Source: Streptomyces sp. CG 926 (lineage in GTDB: Bacteria > Actinomycetota > Actinomycetes > Streptomycetales > Streptomycetaceae). From it: a stretch of 64,000 nt of DNA. The stretch's first letter is position 1. Each line of letters begins with the position of its first letter. Below, piece after piece: positions 1 to 8,432 of this stretch. The stretch lies in NCBI RefSeq assembly GCF_003148825.1, contig NZ_QGGZ01000015.1:62001-126000 (forward strand). Reading direction: 5' to 3'. Position numbers and translations under genes: made by a program. The notes below the pieces were generated by a model. It worked only from the letters and a program-made list of their open reading frames with translations. It made no database searches and had not been told where the DNA came from.

Positions 1-170
1 TGCGGATCCGAGTCGGCCGGGAGCGGCTCTGCGGTGATCGGCGTCGAGGCGGGGGCTCGCTGGGCGTCCTTCACGGACCGGTTGATGGCTTCCAGCGCCG
101 CAGCGGCGGCGAGGAAGGGGACCGGTGCGGCCGATGTGGCGGCTTCGGCGGCTGCGGTGGCTTCGTTCAT
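1..170 (-). CDS. Alanine-rich protein, N-terminal part only; possible RheA-type repressor
   Basis: The frame reads leftwards off the window edge, so only about 56 residues are visible, starting at the ATG whose complement ends at 170 and preceded by a GGAG site. The visible part is Ala-rich and contains the stretch LEAINRSVKDAQRA. It is divergent from hsp18 across a region holding two RheA-type operators. In Streptomyces albus the heat-shock repressor gene rheA lies divergently upstream of hsp18, so position suggests RheA. I cannot confirm this from the sequence of the fragment itself, and an unrelated small stress protein is equally possible. Confidence 0.4.
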   Translation of the reverse strand, partial: MNEATAAAEAATSAAPVPFLAAAAALEAINRSVKDAQRAPASTPITAEPLPADSDP

Positions 171-187
171 GGGGCTCTCCGTCGCTC

Positions 188-206
188 TGTCATCCTCCAG
201 ATGACG
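188..206. promoter_or_regulatory. RheA-type operator 1
   Basis: TGTCATC, five bases, GATGACG: an inverted repeat that differs at the last base from the RheA operator TGTCATC-N5-GATGACA known upstream of S. albus hsp18. It lies between hsp18 and the divergent gene, 8 bases before the second copy. Confidence 0.7.
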
Positions 207-213
207 CCTTGCT

Positions 214-232
214 TGTCATCGTTTCGATGACA
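214..232. promoter_or_regulatory. RheA-type operator 2
   Basis: TGTCATC-GTTTC-GATGACA is an exact match to the RheA consensus as I remember it. With the copy at 188 it forms tandem operators in the divergent promoter region of hsp18 and should give heat-inducible derepression. Confidence 0.8.
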
Positions 233-299
233 TGCTACAACGGAGGCACGTTGAAGCGCATTGGCAGTTTCTGCCTGAACCAACTGGAGGTGTTTCGCG

Positions 300-734
300 A
301 TGTTGATGCGCACCGACCCGTTCCGCGAGATGGACCGGATCGTCCAGCAGTTGTCGGGTGCGTCGGGGACCTGGTCGAAGCCGTCGGTGATGCCGATGGA
401 CGCCTACCGCGACGGCGACGAGTATGTGATCGCCTTCGACCTGCCCGGTGTGAGCGCCGAGGCGATCGACATCGACGTCGAGCGGAACATGCTGACCGTG
501 AAGGCGGAGCGCCGCCCGGTCGCCAAGGCCGACTCCGTGAAGATGGAACTCTCCGAGCGGCCCCTGGGGGTCTTCTCCCGCCAGATCATGCTGGCCGACA
601 CCCTGGACACCGAGCGCATCCAGGCCGATTACGACGCGGGTGTCCTGACCCTGCGCATCCCGATCGCCGAGCGCGCCAAGCCTCGCAAGGTCAGCATCGG
701 CGCCGGATCCGGCCGCAAGCAGATCTCCGGCTGA
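300..734 (+). CDS. hsp18: Hsp20/alpha-crystallin small heat-shock protein (Hsp18-like)
   Basis: A 144-residue small heat-shock chaperone that should bind unfolding proteins in the cytoplasm as an oligomer. It opens with MLMRTDPFREMDR, as Streptomyces Hsp18 proteins do. It carries an alpha-crystallin domain (about residues 35-130) with FDLPGV, an ERPLGVFSR strand and the A-G-V-L-x-L-x-I-P signature near residue 115. The IAERAKPRK tail is typical. A GGAGGTG site lies 10 bases before the ATG. Two RheA-type operators lie about 70-110 bases upstream, so heat control through RheA is expected. The following hairpin at 754-798 probably ends the transcript. Confidence 0.95.
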   Translation: MLMRTDPFREMDRIVQQLSGASGTWSKPSVMPMDAYRDGDEYVIAFDLPGVSAEAIDIDVERNMLTVKAERRPVAKADSVKMELSERPLGVFSRQIMLADTLDTERIQADYDAGVLTLRIPIAERAKPRKVSIGAGSGRKQISG

Positions 735-753
735 ACCGCCCCCTCGGCCGGTC

Positions 754-798
754 GCGGAGGGCGGGAGAGCTGATCCCCCTCCGGCACCCGCCCTCCGC
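754..798 (+). terminator. Terminator after hsp18
   Basis: A perfect 12-bp stem (GCGGAGGGCGGG at 754-765 paired with 787-798) with a 21-base loop, 20 bases after the hsp18 stop. There is no U-tract, as is common in Streptomyces. Confidence 0.55.
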
Positions 799-838
799 AC
801 ACCCTTTGACCTCTCCACCCCTTCTCGGAGGTGCTGCG

Positions 839-1234
839 ATGTCGATACGTAGGGAGTCGTTCCTGGCCCACGTCCAGGAACGAGGCGAGTACGAAACCGT
901 GGAGGAAGCCGACCGGGTCGCCCGCGTCGTGCTGGCCCTGCTCGGCGCACACCTGGTCGGCACGGTGCGGGCCGAGCTGGCCGCCCGACTCCCGGAGACG
1001 TACGCCCTGATCCTCCTCAACCCGCTGCAGGCGGCGGAGCCGCTCTCACCGGAACGGTTCGTCCGTGCGACCGCGGCCTGGATCGAGGGCGCCACCGAGA
1101 AGACCGCCCTGTGGGACATCGGCGCCGTCCTGTCCACCGCGGCCGCCGCTGCGGGCGATGTCCTCACCCGCGAGGTCATCCTCCAGCTCCCACCCGGCTA
1201 CGACCTCCTCTTCGGCCACCCCCAGCCCACCTGA
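839..1234 (+). CDS. DUF2267 domain protein
   Basis: A 131-residue protein of the DUF2267 family, whose biochemical role is unknown and which is common near stress genes in Streptomyces. An N-terminal FLAHVQERGEY segment and repeated helix pairs are visible. The family's closing pattern, PPGYDLLFG, is near the C terminus. The ATG follows a GGAGGTG site by 6 bases, so I reject the longer open frame that begins near position 125. A second DUF2267 gene follows 47 bases downstream, and the two could be co-transcribed. Confidence 0.85.
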   Translation: MSIRRESFLAHVQERGEYETVEEADRVARVVLALLGAHLVGTVRAELAARLPETYALILLNPLQAAEPLSPERFVRATAAWIEGATEKTALWDIGAVLSTAAAAAGDVLTREVILQLPPGYDLLFGHPQPT

Positions 1235-1281
1235 ACGGGCCGAACACCTGAGACCTCGACGAGAAAGGTGACCGCAGCACT

Positions 1282-1728
1282 ATGTACGACCAGCCTCGAC
1301 CGGACCGGTCCGCCCCCGTCACGACCTTCGACCAGATGCTGGAACGCGTCCGCTACGAGGGCGCCTACCCGACCCGTGAACGCGCGGAGGAAGCCGTCCG
1401 CACCGTTCTGGGCGCGCTCGGCCGTCGGCTGACCGGTGACGAACGCATCGACCTGGCGCAGTGCCTGCCCGTCGAAGCCGCCCTCGCTCTCACCTCCTCC
1501 GTGCCGGACGGGCAGCCGCTCACGGGCTGGGGCTTCGTCAAGGACCTGGCCGCCCGAACCGGCGCCACCCCGGCAACAGTCCGTTGGGACACCGGCGCCG
1601 TCCTCGCCGCTGTCACTCGCATCGCCGGACCCGAGCTCCTCGCCCGCATCCTGCACCAGCTCCCCGAGGGCTACGCGCTCCTCTTCGGCCAGGCCGAACT
1701 GCGCCGTCCTGAGCCCGCCGCTGCTTGA
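1282..1728 (+). CDS. DUF2267 domain protein, second copy
   Basis: A 148-residue paralogue of the preceding gene. It shares the arrangement FDQMLERVRYEG, the predicted helix pairs, a W-D-x-G-A-V-L segment and the closing PEGYALLFG motif. Similarity is moderate, so this is an old duplication. An AAAGGTG site lies about 12 bases before the ATG. The function is not known, and the location suggests a role in the stress response. Confidence 0.85.
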   Translation: MYDQPRPDRSAPVTTFDQMLERVRYEGAYPTRERAEEAVRTVLGALGRRLTGDERIDLAQCLPVEAALALTSSVPDGQPLTGWGFVKDLAARTGATPATVRWDTGAVLAAVTRIAGPELLARILHQLPEGYALLFGQAELRRPEPAAA

Positions 1729-1984
1729 GCTCCGAGACCACCAGGACCACGCTCCGTGCGGCATCGCCGACGACGGGGAGGGCGTGACCGTCGAGGGAAG
1801 CGCGGGTCTGCTGCCGCCGAGTGGGGTTGCGACGTACTCCGTGGCCGTCGGGGCACCTCGTCTCTGATCGTCCGTCCGGGGCCGGCCCCGCTCTCGTACG
1901 CAGCGCCGACCGGGACAGCCCTGCGGCGCTCGTAGTAGCCCCTCCTGTCCGCAGCCGATTACCTCTCGACATCACGCAGGGAAA

Positions 1985-2518
1985 TCTATGCTCGCCGAAG
2001 TAGACATTCGCCGGTGGTGTGGTTATGGTTTCTCTCGTAGCCCGAAGAGGTCGAAGGGCTCGGCAGAGACGAACTGCCGGGCAGCAGTACGTCATTACCC
2101 GCAGTTGCAGTGCGTAGGACGGTGCGGTGACGGAGTCGCGAAGCCAGGATGGTTTGCAGGACGGCGACGGGACTGGTGACCGGACCGGGTGGCCCGCAGT
2201 GATCAGGGGCCGCCGCGGCAGTGAGCAGTACCAGCAGGGGCAGCACCCGCGGTGCGCAGTATCAGCAGTACGCAGTATCGGCAGCACGCAGTCCCCCGTT
2301 GGGTAAGCAGTTGATCACCGAGGGAAGAACGGAGGGACGAGGCGCCATCAGGATCGCCCGGACGCCACGCGAGTCCGGGTACCGCAGGACATCGATAGTG
2401 AGGTGGTCTCCGGTCGAGCAACCGCGATCCCCGCACACCCGACGAAGCTCAGGTCGGGCAGGCGGAAACAGAAGGCCGGCGCAGAACCAGGGCCGGCAGA
2501 TGGTGTAGCAGTTCCTTC
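1985..2518 (+). other. Long non-coding leader upstream of the MerR gene
   Basis: The stretch 1729-2574 has no frame with Streptomyces codon usage and is locally less GC-rich. From about 1985 it carries repeated CAGTA/CAGCA words (densest at 2220-2295), an element GGTTATGG near 2020 and several possible short stems, and it leads to the hairpin at 2519-2549. I read it as a 5' untranslated leader or a small RNA; the exact transcript start is unknown. I have a memory of similar leaders before related MerR genes in other Streptomyces but cannot verify it. Confidence 0.4.
2220..2295. repeat. Short CAGTA/CAGCA direct repeats
   Basis: About eight imperfect copies of a 5-10 base word (GCAGTA, CAGCAG, GCAGTATC) lie in tandem within the leader. 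They are not coding in any frame with normal codon bias. Their function is unknown; they could give the leader RNA a repetitive fold. Confidence 0.5.
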
Positions 2519-2549
2519 GGGGCCCGGGAGCCACATGCTCCCGGGCCCC
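2519..2549 (+). terminator. Hairpin before the MerR start; candidate attenuator
   Basis: A perfect 13-bp stem (GGGGCCCGGGAGC at 2519-2531 with 2537-2549) and a 5-base CACAT loop. It ends 25 bases before the MerR ATG, so it lies inside the likely transcript. It could be an attenuator, or the 3' end of a separate small RNA. Confidence 0.6.
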
Positions 2550-2574
2550 TCCACGCGTTCCACAGAGAGGTGCA

Positions 2575-2907
2575 ATGACAGCAGACGACTCCTTCGACCG
2601 TCTCGACGACGACGACTACCCCGCCTACACCATGGGCCGGGCCGCCGAAATGCTCGGCACCACCCAGGGCTTCCTGCGCGCCATCGGCGAAGCCCGCCTC
2701 ATCACCCCGCTGAGGTCGGTCGGCGGCCACCGCCGCTACTCCCGCTACCAGCTGCGCATCGCCGCCCGCGCCCGCGAACTCGTCGACCAAGGCACCCCCA
2801 TCGAGGCCGCCTGCCGCATCATCATCCTGGAAGACCAGCTCGAAGAGGCTCAGCGCATCAACGCCGCATACCGGAACGCTGCCCGACTCTCGACCCCCAC
2901 AGGCTGA
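2575..2907 (+). CDS. MerR-family transcriptional regulator
   Basis: A 110-residue DNA-binding protein with a MerR-type winged helix at about residues 17-90: YTMGRAAEMLGTT is the recognition HTH, followed by GGHRRYSRYQL, the wing signature. It is short and lacks a C-terminal effector domain, ending in one predicted coiled-coil helix (LEDQLEEAQRINAAYR) that would mediate dimerisation. A GAGAGGTG site lies 4 bases before the ATG. The long leader and the hairpin at 2519-2549 suggest control at the RNA level. Its targets are not evident from the context. Confidence 0.85.
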   Translation: MTADDSFDRLDDDDYPAYTMGRAAEMLGTTQGFLRAIGEARLITPLRSVGGHRRYSRYQLRIAARARELVDQGTPIEAACRIIILEDQLEEAQRINAAYRNAARLSTPTG

Positions 2908-3277
2908 GGCGCCTCACCGCGGACCGCGACCCGCTCCTGGCGGGGGACACCCAGAGGTCTTGCCTCCTGAGCGCCCTCGCCGAGCCCCAACCCGGCCGCA
3001 TCCGGATCGCGCTGTGGGCGCAGGGCGTCGAGGCCGGGTGGAGGGGGTGGAGCTGCGCTCGGCGCGGAGCCGGGCAACCGCGGTGTCGACGTAATCGCCC
3101 CCTGGTGGGCGGCCCCACGTTCGCCGCCCATCGGTCGAGAACCCCGCGCGGAAGGCGACGCCCCGGCACGGAGCCCGCCGTGTCCGTCTCCGCGCCCGGG
3201 GCCTGCCTGCTTCCGGCACGGCGAATCGGCGGGAGCTGAGGCGACTCCTTGTCCGGGTTGCCCCGGCTCGCCGACGG
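2908..3277. other. Gene-free stretch
   Basis: I see nothing convincing in these 370 bases. Frames on both strands are open because of base composition but lack ribosome sites and consistent codon bias. No strong hairpin or operator stands out. Confidence 0.5.
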
Positions 3278-3778
3278 TCAGTTGCGTACGCAGGCGAGCT
3301 GGCGGTTCATCTCGGCCATGAACCGCACCACGACGTGCAATTCATCGGCGTTGAACCGTGCACGAGTGGCGTCGGTGGAACGGGCCAGCGGGCGGAAGTA
3401 CTCGCGCGCGGCCTCCCGGCCCGCCTGGGTGTAGTGGAGGTGGACCACCCGCCGGTCGTCGACCGCGCGAACTCGGCGCACGTGGCCCGCCTTCTCCAGC
3501 CGGTCCAGGCACGCGGTGACCGCGCCGGACGTCAGGTTCATCTGGGCGCCCAGACGTCCGGGCGTCATCGGCCCCGCCGTTTCGTCACGATCGGCGTCCA
3601 GCAGGGCGATCAGCGCCTGTACATCCGTCAGATGCAGGCCCTGCGCATGGGCGAATTCCTGAGCAATGCGGTTGAAATCGGCATTCATCGCGCGCAGCAG
3701 CACGGCGAAACTCTGCAACCCGATCGGGTCCTCGAGCGGAAGTTCGTGCGGGGAGTGGGGCTGGTCTGCACTGCGCAT
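3278..3778 (-). CDS. MarR-family transcriptional regulator
   Basis: A 166-residue winged-helix repressor. The DNA-binding core at about residues 60-120 includes LTDVQALIALL, a recognition helix near MTPGRLGAQMNLTSGAVTAC, and the wing segment VRRVRAVDDRRVVHL. Flanking helices form the dimerisation part. It is divergent from an MMPL transporter across 65 bases that contain an imperfect palindrome overlapping the rightward -10 element. It therefore most likely represses that transporter and perhaps itself, with a ligand that is not evident. Confidence 0.9.
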   Translation of the reverse strand: MRSADQPHSPHELPLEDPIGLQSFAVLLRAMNADFNRIAQEFAHAQGLHLTDVQALIALLDADRDETAGPMTPGRLGAQMNLTSGAVTACLDRLEKAGHVRRVRAVDDRRVVHLHYTQAGREAAREYFRPLARSTDATRARFNADELHVVVRFMAEMNRQLACVRN

Positions 3779-3788
3779 GGCACCAGCA

Positions 3789-3811
3789 TATAATCTCTCG
3801 ATGATTGAGAT
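3789..3811 (+). promoter_or_regulatory. MMPL promoter -10 and MarR operator
   Basis: A perfect TATAAT at 3789-3794 points rightwards. It overlaps an interrupted palindrome, ATCTC-N9-GAGAT, at 3793-3811. This fits a MarR dimer blocking RNA polymerase at the transporter promoter; the GTG start follows at 3844. Confidence 0.55.
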
Positions 3812-3843
3812 ACTTTGTCATTGAGTGATTGGAGTGATGGTCC

Positions 3844-5955
3844 GTGACACGCACACCACGCTGGGTCCGCCGGCTGGTGCCCGTACTGCTGCTGGTGGTC
3901 TGGCTGGGCATCGGGGGAACGCTGGGCCCCTACGCGGGAAAGCTCGGCGAGGTCGCCACCAACGACCAGGCGGCGTTCCTCCCGCAGAGCGCCGAGTCCA
4001 CCCAGGTCCTCAAGGCTCGCAAGGCATTCGAGCGCTCCGAGTCGGTGCCCGCGATCATCGTCTGGCAGGCGTCCGACGGCGGCGCCGTCAGCGACACGCA
4101 GCAGCAGGAAGCGACCACGGCCGTCGCCACGCTGGCCGGTACGACCGGCATCACGGGACAGCCGTCACCCGCTCTGCGCTCGAAGGACGGCACGGCCCTC
4201 CAGGCCATCGTGCCCCTGGCTCCCGACCTCGGCGAGGAACTGCCCGCCGTCCTGGACGAGGTACGCGCGGCAGCCCAGGCCGTACCGCGCATGACCGCCC
4301 AGATCGCAGGCCCCGCAGCCACCCAGGCAGACCTCGCGGACGCCTTCGCCGGCATCGACGGCCTCCTGCTGGGCGTCGCGCTCGGCGCGGTCCTGCTGAT
4401 CCTGCTCCTGGTCTACCGCAGCCTCCTGCTGCCCTTCGTGATCATCATCAGCGCCGTCTTCGCCCTCGGCCTCGCCTGCGCCGTCGTCTACGCCTTGGCC
4501 GACCGCGGTGTCGTACGCGTCGACGGCCAGGTCCAGGGCATCCTGTCCATCCTGGTCATCGGAGCGGCGACGGACTACGCGCTGCTGCTGGCCGCCCGGT
4601 TCCGGGAGGAACTCGCGATCCGGGGCGACCGCATGGCCGCAGCCGTCGCCTCGGTTCGGCGCTCCGCCGGGGCGATCACCGCCAGCGCCGCGACCGTGGC
4701 CCTCGGCCTTCTCGCGCTCCTCGCCAGCGACCTGACCAACAACAGGGCCCTCGGCCCCGTCGGCGCGATCGGCATCCTCTGCGCGCTCCTGGCCACCCTG
4801 ACGTTCCTGCCCGCCGTCCTGGCCCTCCTCGGTCGCGCCGCGTTCTGGCCCGCCACGCCCAAACCGGCCGACGCCACGACGGAAGGCCACCGGATCTGGC
4901 GCCGCGTCGCCGCCCTCATCGACCGGGCACCACGCCGGGTCTGGGCATCGACGACCCTGCTCATGCTGGCCCTGGCGGCCTTCGCGCCCACCCTGTCCTC
5001 CCAGGGCGTTCCCCTCAACGAGATCTTCGTCAAGGACGCGCCCTCCGTCGCCGCCCAGGCAACCCTCAGCCGGCACTTCCCCGGCGGCTCCGGCCAACCC
5101 GCGGTGATCATCGCCGATGCCGACAAGGCCCAGGAGGTGCAGGCGGCCGCCCGGGCGGTCGACGGCGTCGCCTCCGCCACCCCCGTCACCGCCTCCGCCT
5201 CCGGGCGCCCCGGCGGCGAGCCCCTGCTCGTCGACGGTCGGATCCGCATCGACGCCACCCTCACCAGCGCCGCCGACAGCGACGAGGCGAAGAACACCGT
5301 TCGCGAACTGCGCGAACGCGTCCACGCCGTCCCCGGAGCCGAAGCCCTGGTCGGCGGCTACACCGCCCAGCAGTACGACACCGAACAGACCGCAGCCCGG
5401 GACCGCACCCTCATCGTCCCCGTGGTCCTGGTCATCATCCTGCTCATCCTCGTCCTGCTCCTGCGCTCCGTCCTGATCCCCGTCCTGCTGGTGGCCAGCG
5501 TCGCCCTGAACTTCCTGGCCACGCTCGGCGTCTCCGCGCTCGTCTTCCAGCACCTGCTCGGGTTCAGCGGCACGGACGCCTCCGTCCCCCTCTACGGCTT
5601 CGTGTTCCTGGTCGCCCTCGGCGTCGACTACAACATCTTCCTCATGTCCCGGGTCCGCGAGGAAGCGCTCACCCACGGTGTCCGACAGGGCGTCCTGCGC
5701 GGCCTCACCACCACCGGCGGTGTCATCACCTCAGCCGGCGTCGTACTCGCCGCCACCTTCGCCGCCCTCATGGTCATCCCGCTCGCCTTCCTCGTCCAGA
5801 TCGCCTTCATCGTCGCCTTCGGCGTCCTCCTCGACACCCTCGTCGTACGCTCCCTCCTCGTTCCCGCCCTCGTGATCGACATCGGGCCCCGCAGCTGGTG
5901 GCCCAGCTCCCTCTCCCGCCCGCACCCAGACGCCGACAGCAAGGCACGCTCCTGA
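3844..5955 (+). CDS. MMPL-family (RND-like) membrane transporter
   Basis: A 703-residue proton-driven exporter of the MMPL family, which in actinomycetes moves lipids or drugs across the cytoplasmic membrane. An N-terminal membrane helix (VRRLVPVLLLVVWLGIG) is followed by an extracellular loop. Two helix clusters follow, each with the conserved TM4-like motif: GAATDYALLLAARFREE near residue 239 and GVDYNIFLMSRVREE near residue 593. A second large loop separates them. The GTG start has a GGAG site 11 bases upstream. Regulation by the divergent MarR protein is likely. The substrate cannot be told from sequence. Confidence 0.9.
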   Translation: MTRTPRWVRRLVPVLLLVVWLGIGGTLGPYAGKLGEVATNDQAAFLPQSAESTQVLKARKAFERSESVPAIIVWQASDGGAVSDTQQQEATTAVATLAGTTGITGQPSPALRSKDGTALQAIVPLAPDLGEELPAVLDEVRAAAQAVPRMTAQIAGPAATQADLADAFAGIDGLLLGVALGAVLLILLLVYRSLLLPFVIIISAVFALGLACAVVYALADRGVVRVDGQVQGILSILVIGAATDYALLLAARFREELAIRGDRMAAAVASVRRSAGAITASAATVALGLLALLASDLTNNRALGPVGAIGILCALLATLTFLPAVLALLGRAAFWPATPKPADATTEGHRIWRRVAALIDRAPRRVWASTTLLMLALAAFAPTLSSQGVPLNEIFVKDAPSVAAQATLSRHFPGGSGQPAVIIADADKAQEVQAAARAVDGVASATPVTASASGRPGGEPLLVDGRIRIDATLTSAADSDEAKNTVRELRERVHAVPGAEALVGGYTAQQYDTEQTAARDRTLIVPVVLVIILLILVLLLRSVLIPVLLVASVALNFLATLGVSALVFQHLLGFSGTDASVPLYGFVFLVALGVDYNIFLMSRVREEALTHGVRQGVLRGLTTTGGVITSAGVVLAATFAALMVIPLAFLVQIAFIVAFGVLLDTLVVRSLLVPALVIDIGPRSWWPSSLSRPHPDADSKARS

Positions 5956-6088
5956 ACCGGCGCCCCGACACCATCCCTCGCGGTCGGACACGGTGCTCCT
6001 GCGCCACCCGCCTGAGCCACCTGCGCTGCGCACGGCAACCGGCGGGGAGGCGCGTGAACCTCGGTTCGTCGTGGGCATACGTACCGTC

Positions 6089-6592
6089 GTGAGGATCATC
6101 AGCGAACGCCGGCAACCAGGCACCTCCAACGGGTGGAGGAGCTATGCGGTCAGTGCCGTGGCCGCGACAGCGGTTGCCGGCGCTCGTGCGGTCGACGCGG
6201 ACGCCACCTGGTACCGGGCCCTGGACAAGCCGTCGTGGCAGCCGCCGTCCTGGGCGTTCGGGGTGGTGTGGCCGCCGCTCTACGCGGCGATCGCCTGGTC
6301 CGCCGGCCGAGGACTTCACCGCACGCGCGGCCGTGAGCGCGCACTTCTGGCAGCCGACCTGGCGGCCAACCTCGTGCTGAACGCGGCATGGAACCATCTC
6401 TTCTTCCGCCGTCGCAGCCCGCGGGCCGGCCTTACCTGCACCCTGCTACTGGACGTGAGCAACGCTCACCTGGTCCGCCGTCTGGCTGCTACCGACCGTT
6501 CGGCCGCAACGGCGCTCGTCCCGTACGCGGCTTGGTGCCTGTTCGCCACGGCCCTCAACCTCTCCCTCGTGCGACGCAACCCGTCGCCGTAG
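6089..6592 (+). CDS. TspO/MBR-family tryptophan-rich sensory protein
   Basis: A five-helix membrane protein of the TspO family, which binds porphyrins and related ligands and is linked to stress and tetrapyrrole handling. The family motifs are in order: WYRALDKPSWQPPSW, FGVVWPPLYAAIAW, NLVLNAAWNHLFFRR and the C-terminal PYAAWCLFATALNL. Length is about 167 residues from the GTG at 6089. That start is chosen because the family begins just before the first helix; an in-frame GTG at 6071 is an alternative, and neither has a strong ribosome site. Confidence 0.85.
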   Translation: MRIISERRQPGTSNGWRSYAVSAVAATAVAGARAVDADATWYRALDKPSWQPPSWAFGVVWPPLYAAIAWSAGRGLHRTRGRERALLAADLAANLVLNAAWNHLFFRRRSPRAGLTCTLLLDVSNAHLVRRLAATDRSAATALVPYAAWCLFATALNLSLVRRNPSP

Positions 6593-6886
6593 CCAGCAGG
6601 GGGAGAGATCCCGGATCTCCGATACGTGGATCTTGCAGTCCGCGATCGGCCCGGACAGGTCCGCACCCGCCTCGTCTTGGCTTCAGGTGGTGCCTATCGT
6701 GACGTTCTGGGGCGAGAGGCTGCTCACCTCTGACCTTCGGCCACCCGTAGGAGGCTCGCACCCCTACTGCCCGTAGCCTCGAGCATGCGAGGGGTGCGCC
6801 GTAAGGACCTGTGGCTCGTATTGCAGGGCGGCGTCGAGCCCGTCGCGCGACGGGATGCCCCGTGTGGGGACCGGTGGGAGGAACAC

Positions 6887-7714
6887 GTGGAAAAGGCTGA
6901 GACCCGGCGGCGATCGCACTCCGACGCGGGGGGTCCGGGGGAGGGCCTGGACGGTCTCCGGGAGCGTGGGTTCGCCCGCTACGGCGCCGAGCGACTCGGT
7001 ATCCCGGCCGGCTCCGCCCACGGTGACCTTGCCCGGATGCGGGAGGTCTTCGCGGCTCTGCCGCCCGACCCGTACGCCCCCGGAACGCATCGGTTCCGCC
7101 GGTACTCCCACGCCGTCTACCTGCCGTGGAAGGACGAACTGTCCTGGATTCCCGGAATCCCCGACCCCGTGCACGGTACGGTCACCGACTTCTCCCAGGG
7201 CGAGGAGAACCCTGAGTACCCGCGCACGCGGCGTGTGCTCCCCGACATCCCCGAGGAGCTGCGCGGCAACGCTCTGCTGCTGCGACTCCTGCGCTGGGAC
7301 ATCGAGCAGGTCCTGTCGCTGAAGAATTTGGGGAGACGGCCGCTGTGGGCCGGTGTCCACCTGATCAAGCTCGGCGTCGACGGTCCCGACCAGGCCGCCG
7401 TTTCCTCCCCCGACTGCCTGCACCAGGACGGAGGCTCGGCAAGTACGTTCACTTTCGCCCACCTGATCAACCGGACGAACGTCACCGGTGGGCAGAACGT
7501 CATCGCCACACCGGGCAGCGCAGGTCTGCAGCCCGAGGACCCGTGGGCGGACATCCACGCCGACTTCACGTTGACCGACCCACTGGATGGCTACGCCGTC
7601 CACGACCACAGAGTCAGCCACTACGTCGGCCCGGTCCGCGCGGGTTCCGAGCCCGGGCCGGGCGAACGGTCCATCCTCATCGTCGGCCTCGCCCCGTACG
7701 TCCCTCAACTCTGA
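6887..7714 (+). CDS. 2-oxoglutarate/Fe(II)-dependent dioxygenase family protein
   Basis: A cytoplasmic oxygenase of the 2OG-Fe dioxygenase family (PF10014 type), which includes amino-acid hydroxylases such as isoleucine 4-hydroxylase. The metal ligands are visible as CLHQDGG (His-x-Asp, around residue 180) and the distal His in VHDHRVSHYVGPV. The GTG at 6887 has a GGGAGG site 5-6 bases upstream, better than the ATG at 6785, giving 275 residues. It stands alone with no biosynthetic neighbours, so the substrate is unknown. A free amino acid or small amine would fit the family. Confidence 0.8.
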   Translation: MEKAETRRRSHSDAGGPGEGLDGLRERGFARYGAERLGIPAGSAHGDLARMREVFAALPPDPYAPGTHRFRRYSHAVYLPWKDELSWIPGIPDPVHGTVTDFSQGEENPEYPRTRRVLPDIPEELRGNALLLRLLRWDIEQVLSLKNLGRRPLWAGVHLIKLGVDGPDQAAVSSPDCLHQDGGSASTFTFAHLINRTNVTGGQNVIATPGSAGLQPEDPWADIHADFTLTDPLDGYAVHDHRVSHYVGPVRAGSEPGPGERSILIVGLAPYVPQL

Positions 7715-7966
7715 CACCGGCGCCGACCGAGTCCGCCGAACACGCCAGTACGCGCGGCCGTGGTGCTGGTCGGTGCGTGGCGCTCCGGCGCCCTGCACCT
7801 TCCGTAGGCCGCTCCGCCCGCGTGCCTACGTCTTCCACGGCACCGTCACCCTCGCCGCGATCCGGTCCGGCCCGTGATCCGCCGGGCCGGGGCCCGTCCG
7901 GCACCTCGCTGACAGCCGCTCCTTCGGCCCTGCCCGACCGTCAGAGGTACGCAGTACCGTCCCTCC

Positions 7967-8278
7967 ATGGCAGCCACGATCGATCTGACGCTGGATGGTG
8001 CGGATACGCAGGTTCTTGCCGTCTTCTGGAAGACGGCCCTGGGCCCGCGCCTCTGCATCCTCAAGGTCCCCGAGCCCAAGACGGCAAAGGACCGGCTGCA
8101 CATCGACGTCCGAGTGCCAGGACACGGCAGTTCCGACGAACGGTGGGTGCGGATCACGTCGGAGTCCGAACGCCTGGTGGAGGCGGGTGGGACCATCCTG
8201 GAGAAGTTCGACGGACACCACGTCCTGATGGCCGACCCGGAGGGCAACGAGTTCTGCGTCGGCGCAGCCTCAACGTGA
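7967..8278 (+). CDS. VOC-family (glyoxalase-like) protein with an internal deletion
   Basis: A 103-residue protein with the start and end of a vicinal-oxygen-chelate domain. MAATIDLTLDG...FWKTALG at the N terminus is followed directly by PRLCILKVPEPKTAKDRLHIDV and the closing DPEGNEFCV. Family members as I know them are about 140-145 residues, with some 35-45 residues between the first and second segments. The join here is in frame, so the gene looks internally deleted rather than frameshifted. The missing part normally supplies beta strands of the first module, so activity is doubtful. Confidence 0.7.
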   Translation: MAATIDLTLDGADTQVLAVFWKTALGPRLCILKVPEPKTAKDRLHIDVRVPGHGSSDERWVRITSESERLVEAGGTILEKFDGHHVLMADPEGNEFCVGAAST

Positions 8279-8381
8279 TGTGTGGGTGAAAGGGCCGCCG
8301 CGCGCCTCGCCCACCTGCTGCACCTGGGCCGCTCCGGCGTGATCCCACCGCTCGACCTGCGCGGGGGCAGTACGCGCAGCA

Positions 8382-8425
8382 GCGGCAGGGCCGGGACCCC
8401 GTTCCTGCGGTCCCGGCCCTGCCGC
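8382..8425 (-). terminator. Strong terminator after csbD
   Basis: A perfect 17-bp inverted repeat (8382-8398 with 8409-8425) and a 10-base loop, 7 bases beyond the csbD stop in its reading direction. It may also act on rightward transcripts from the VOC gene. Confidence 0.75.
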
Positions 8426-8432
8426 GTGACGA

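Noticed and set aside
3825-6092. A 755-codon open frame overlapping the MMPL gene in another plus frame
   Set aside because: The protein is Arg/Pro/His nonsense; the MMPL frame has the family motifs and membrane helices.
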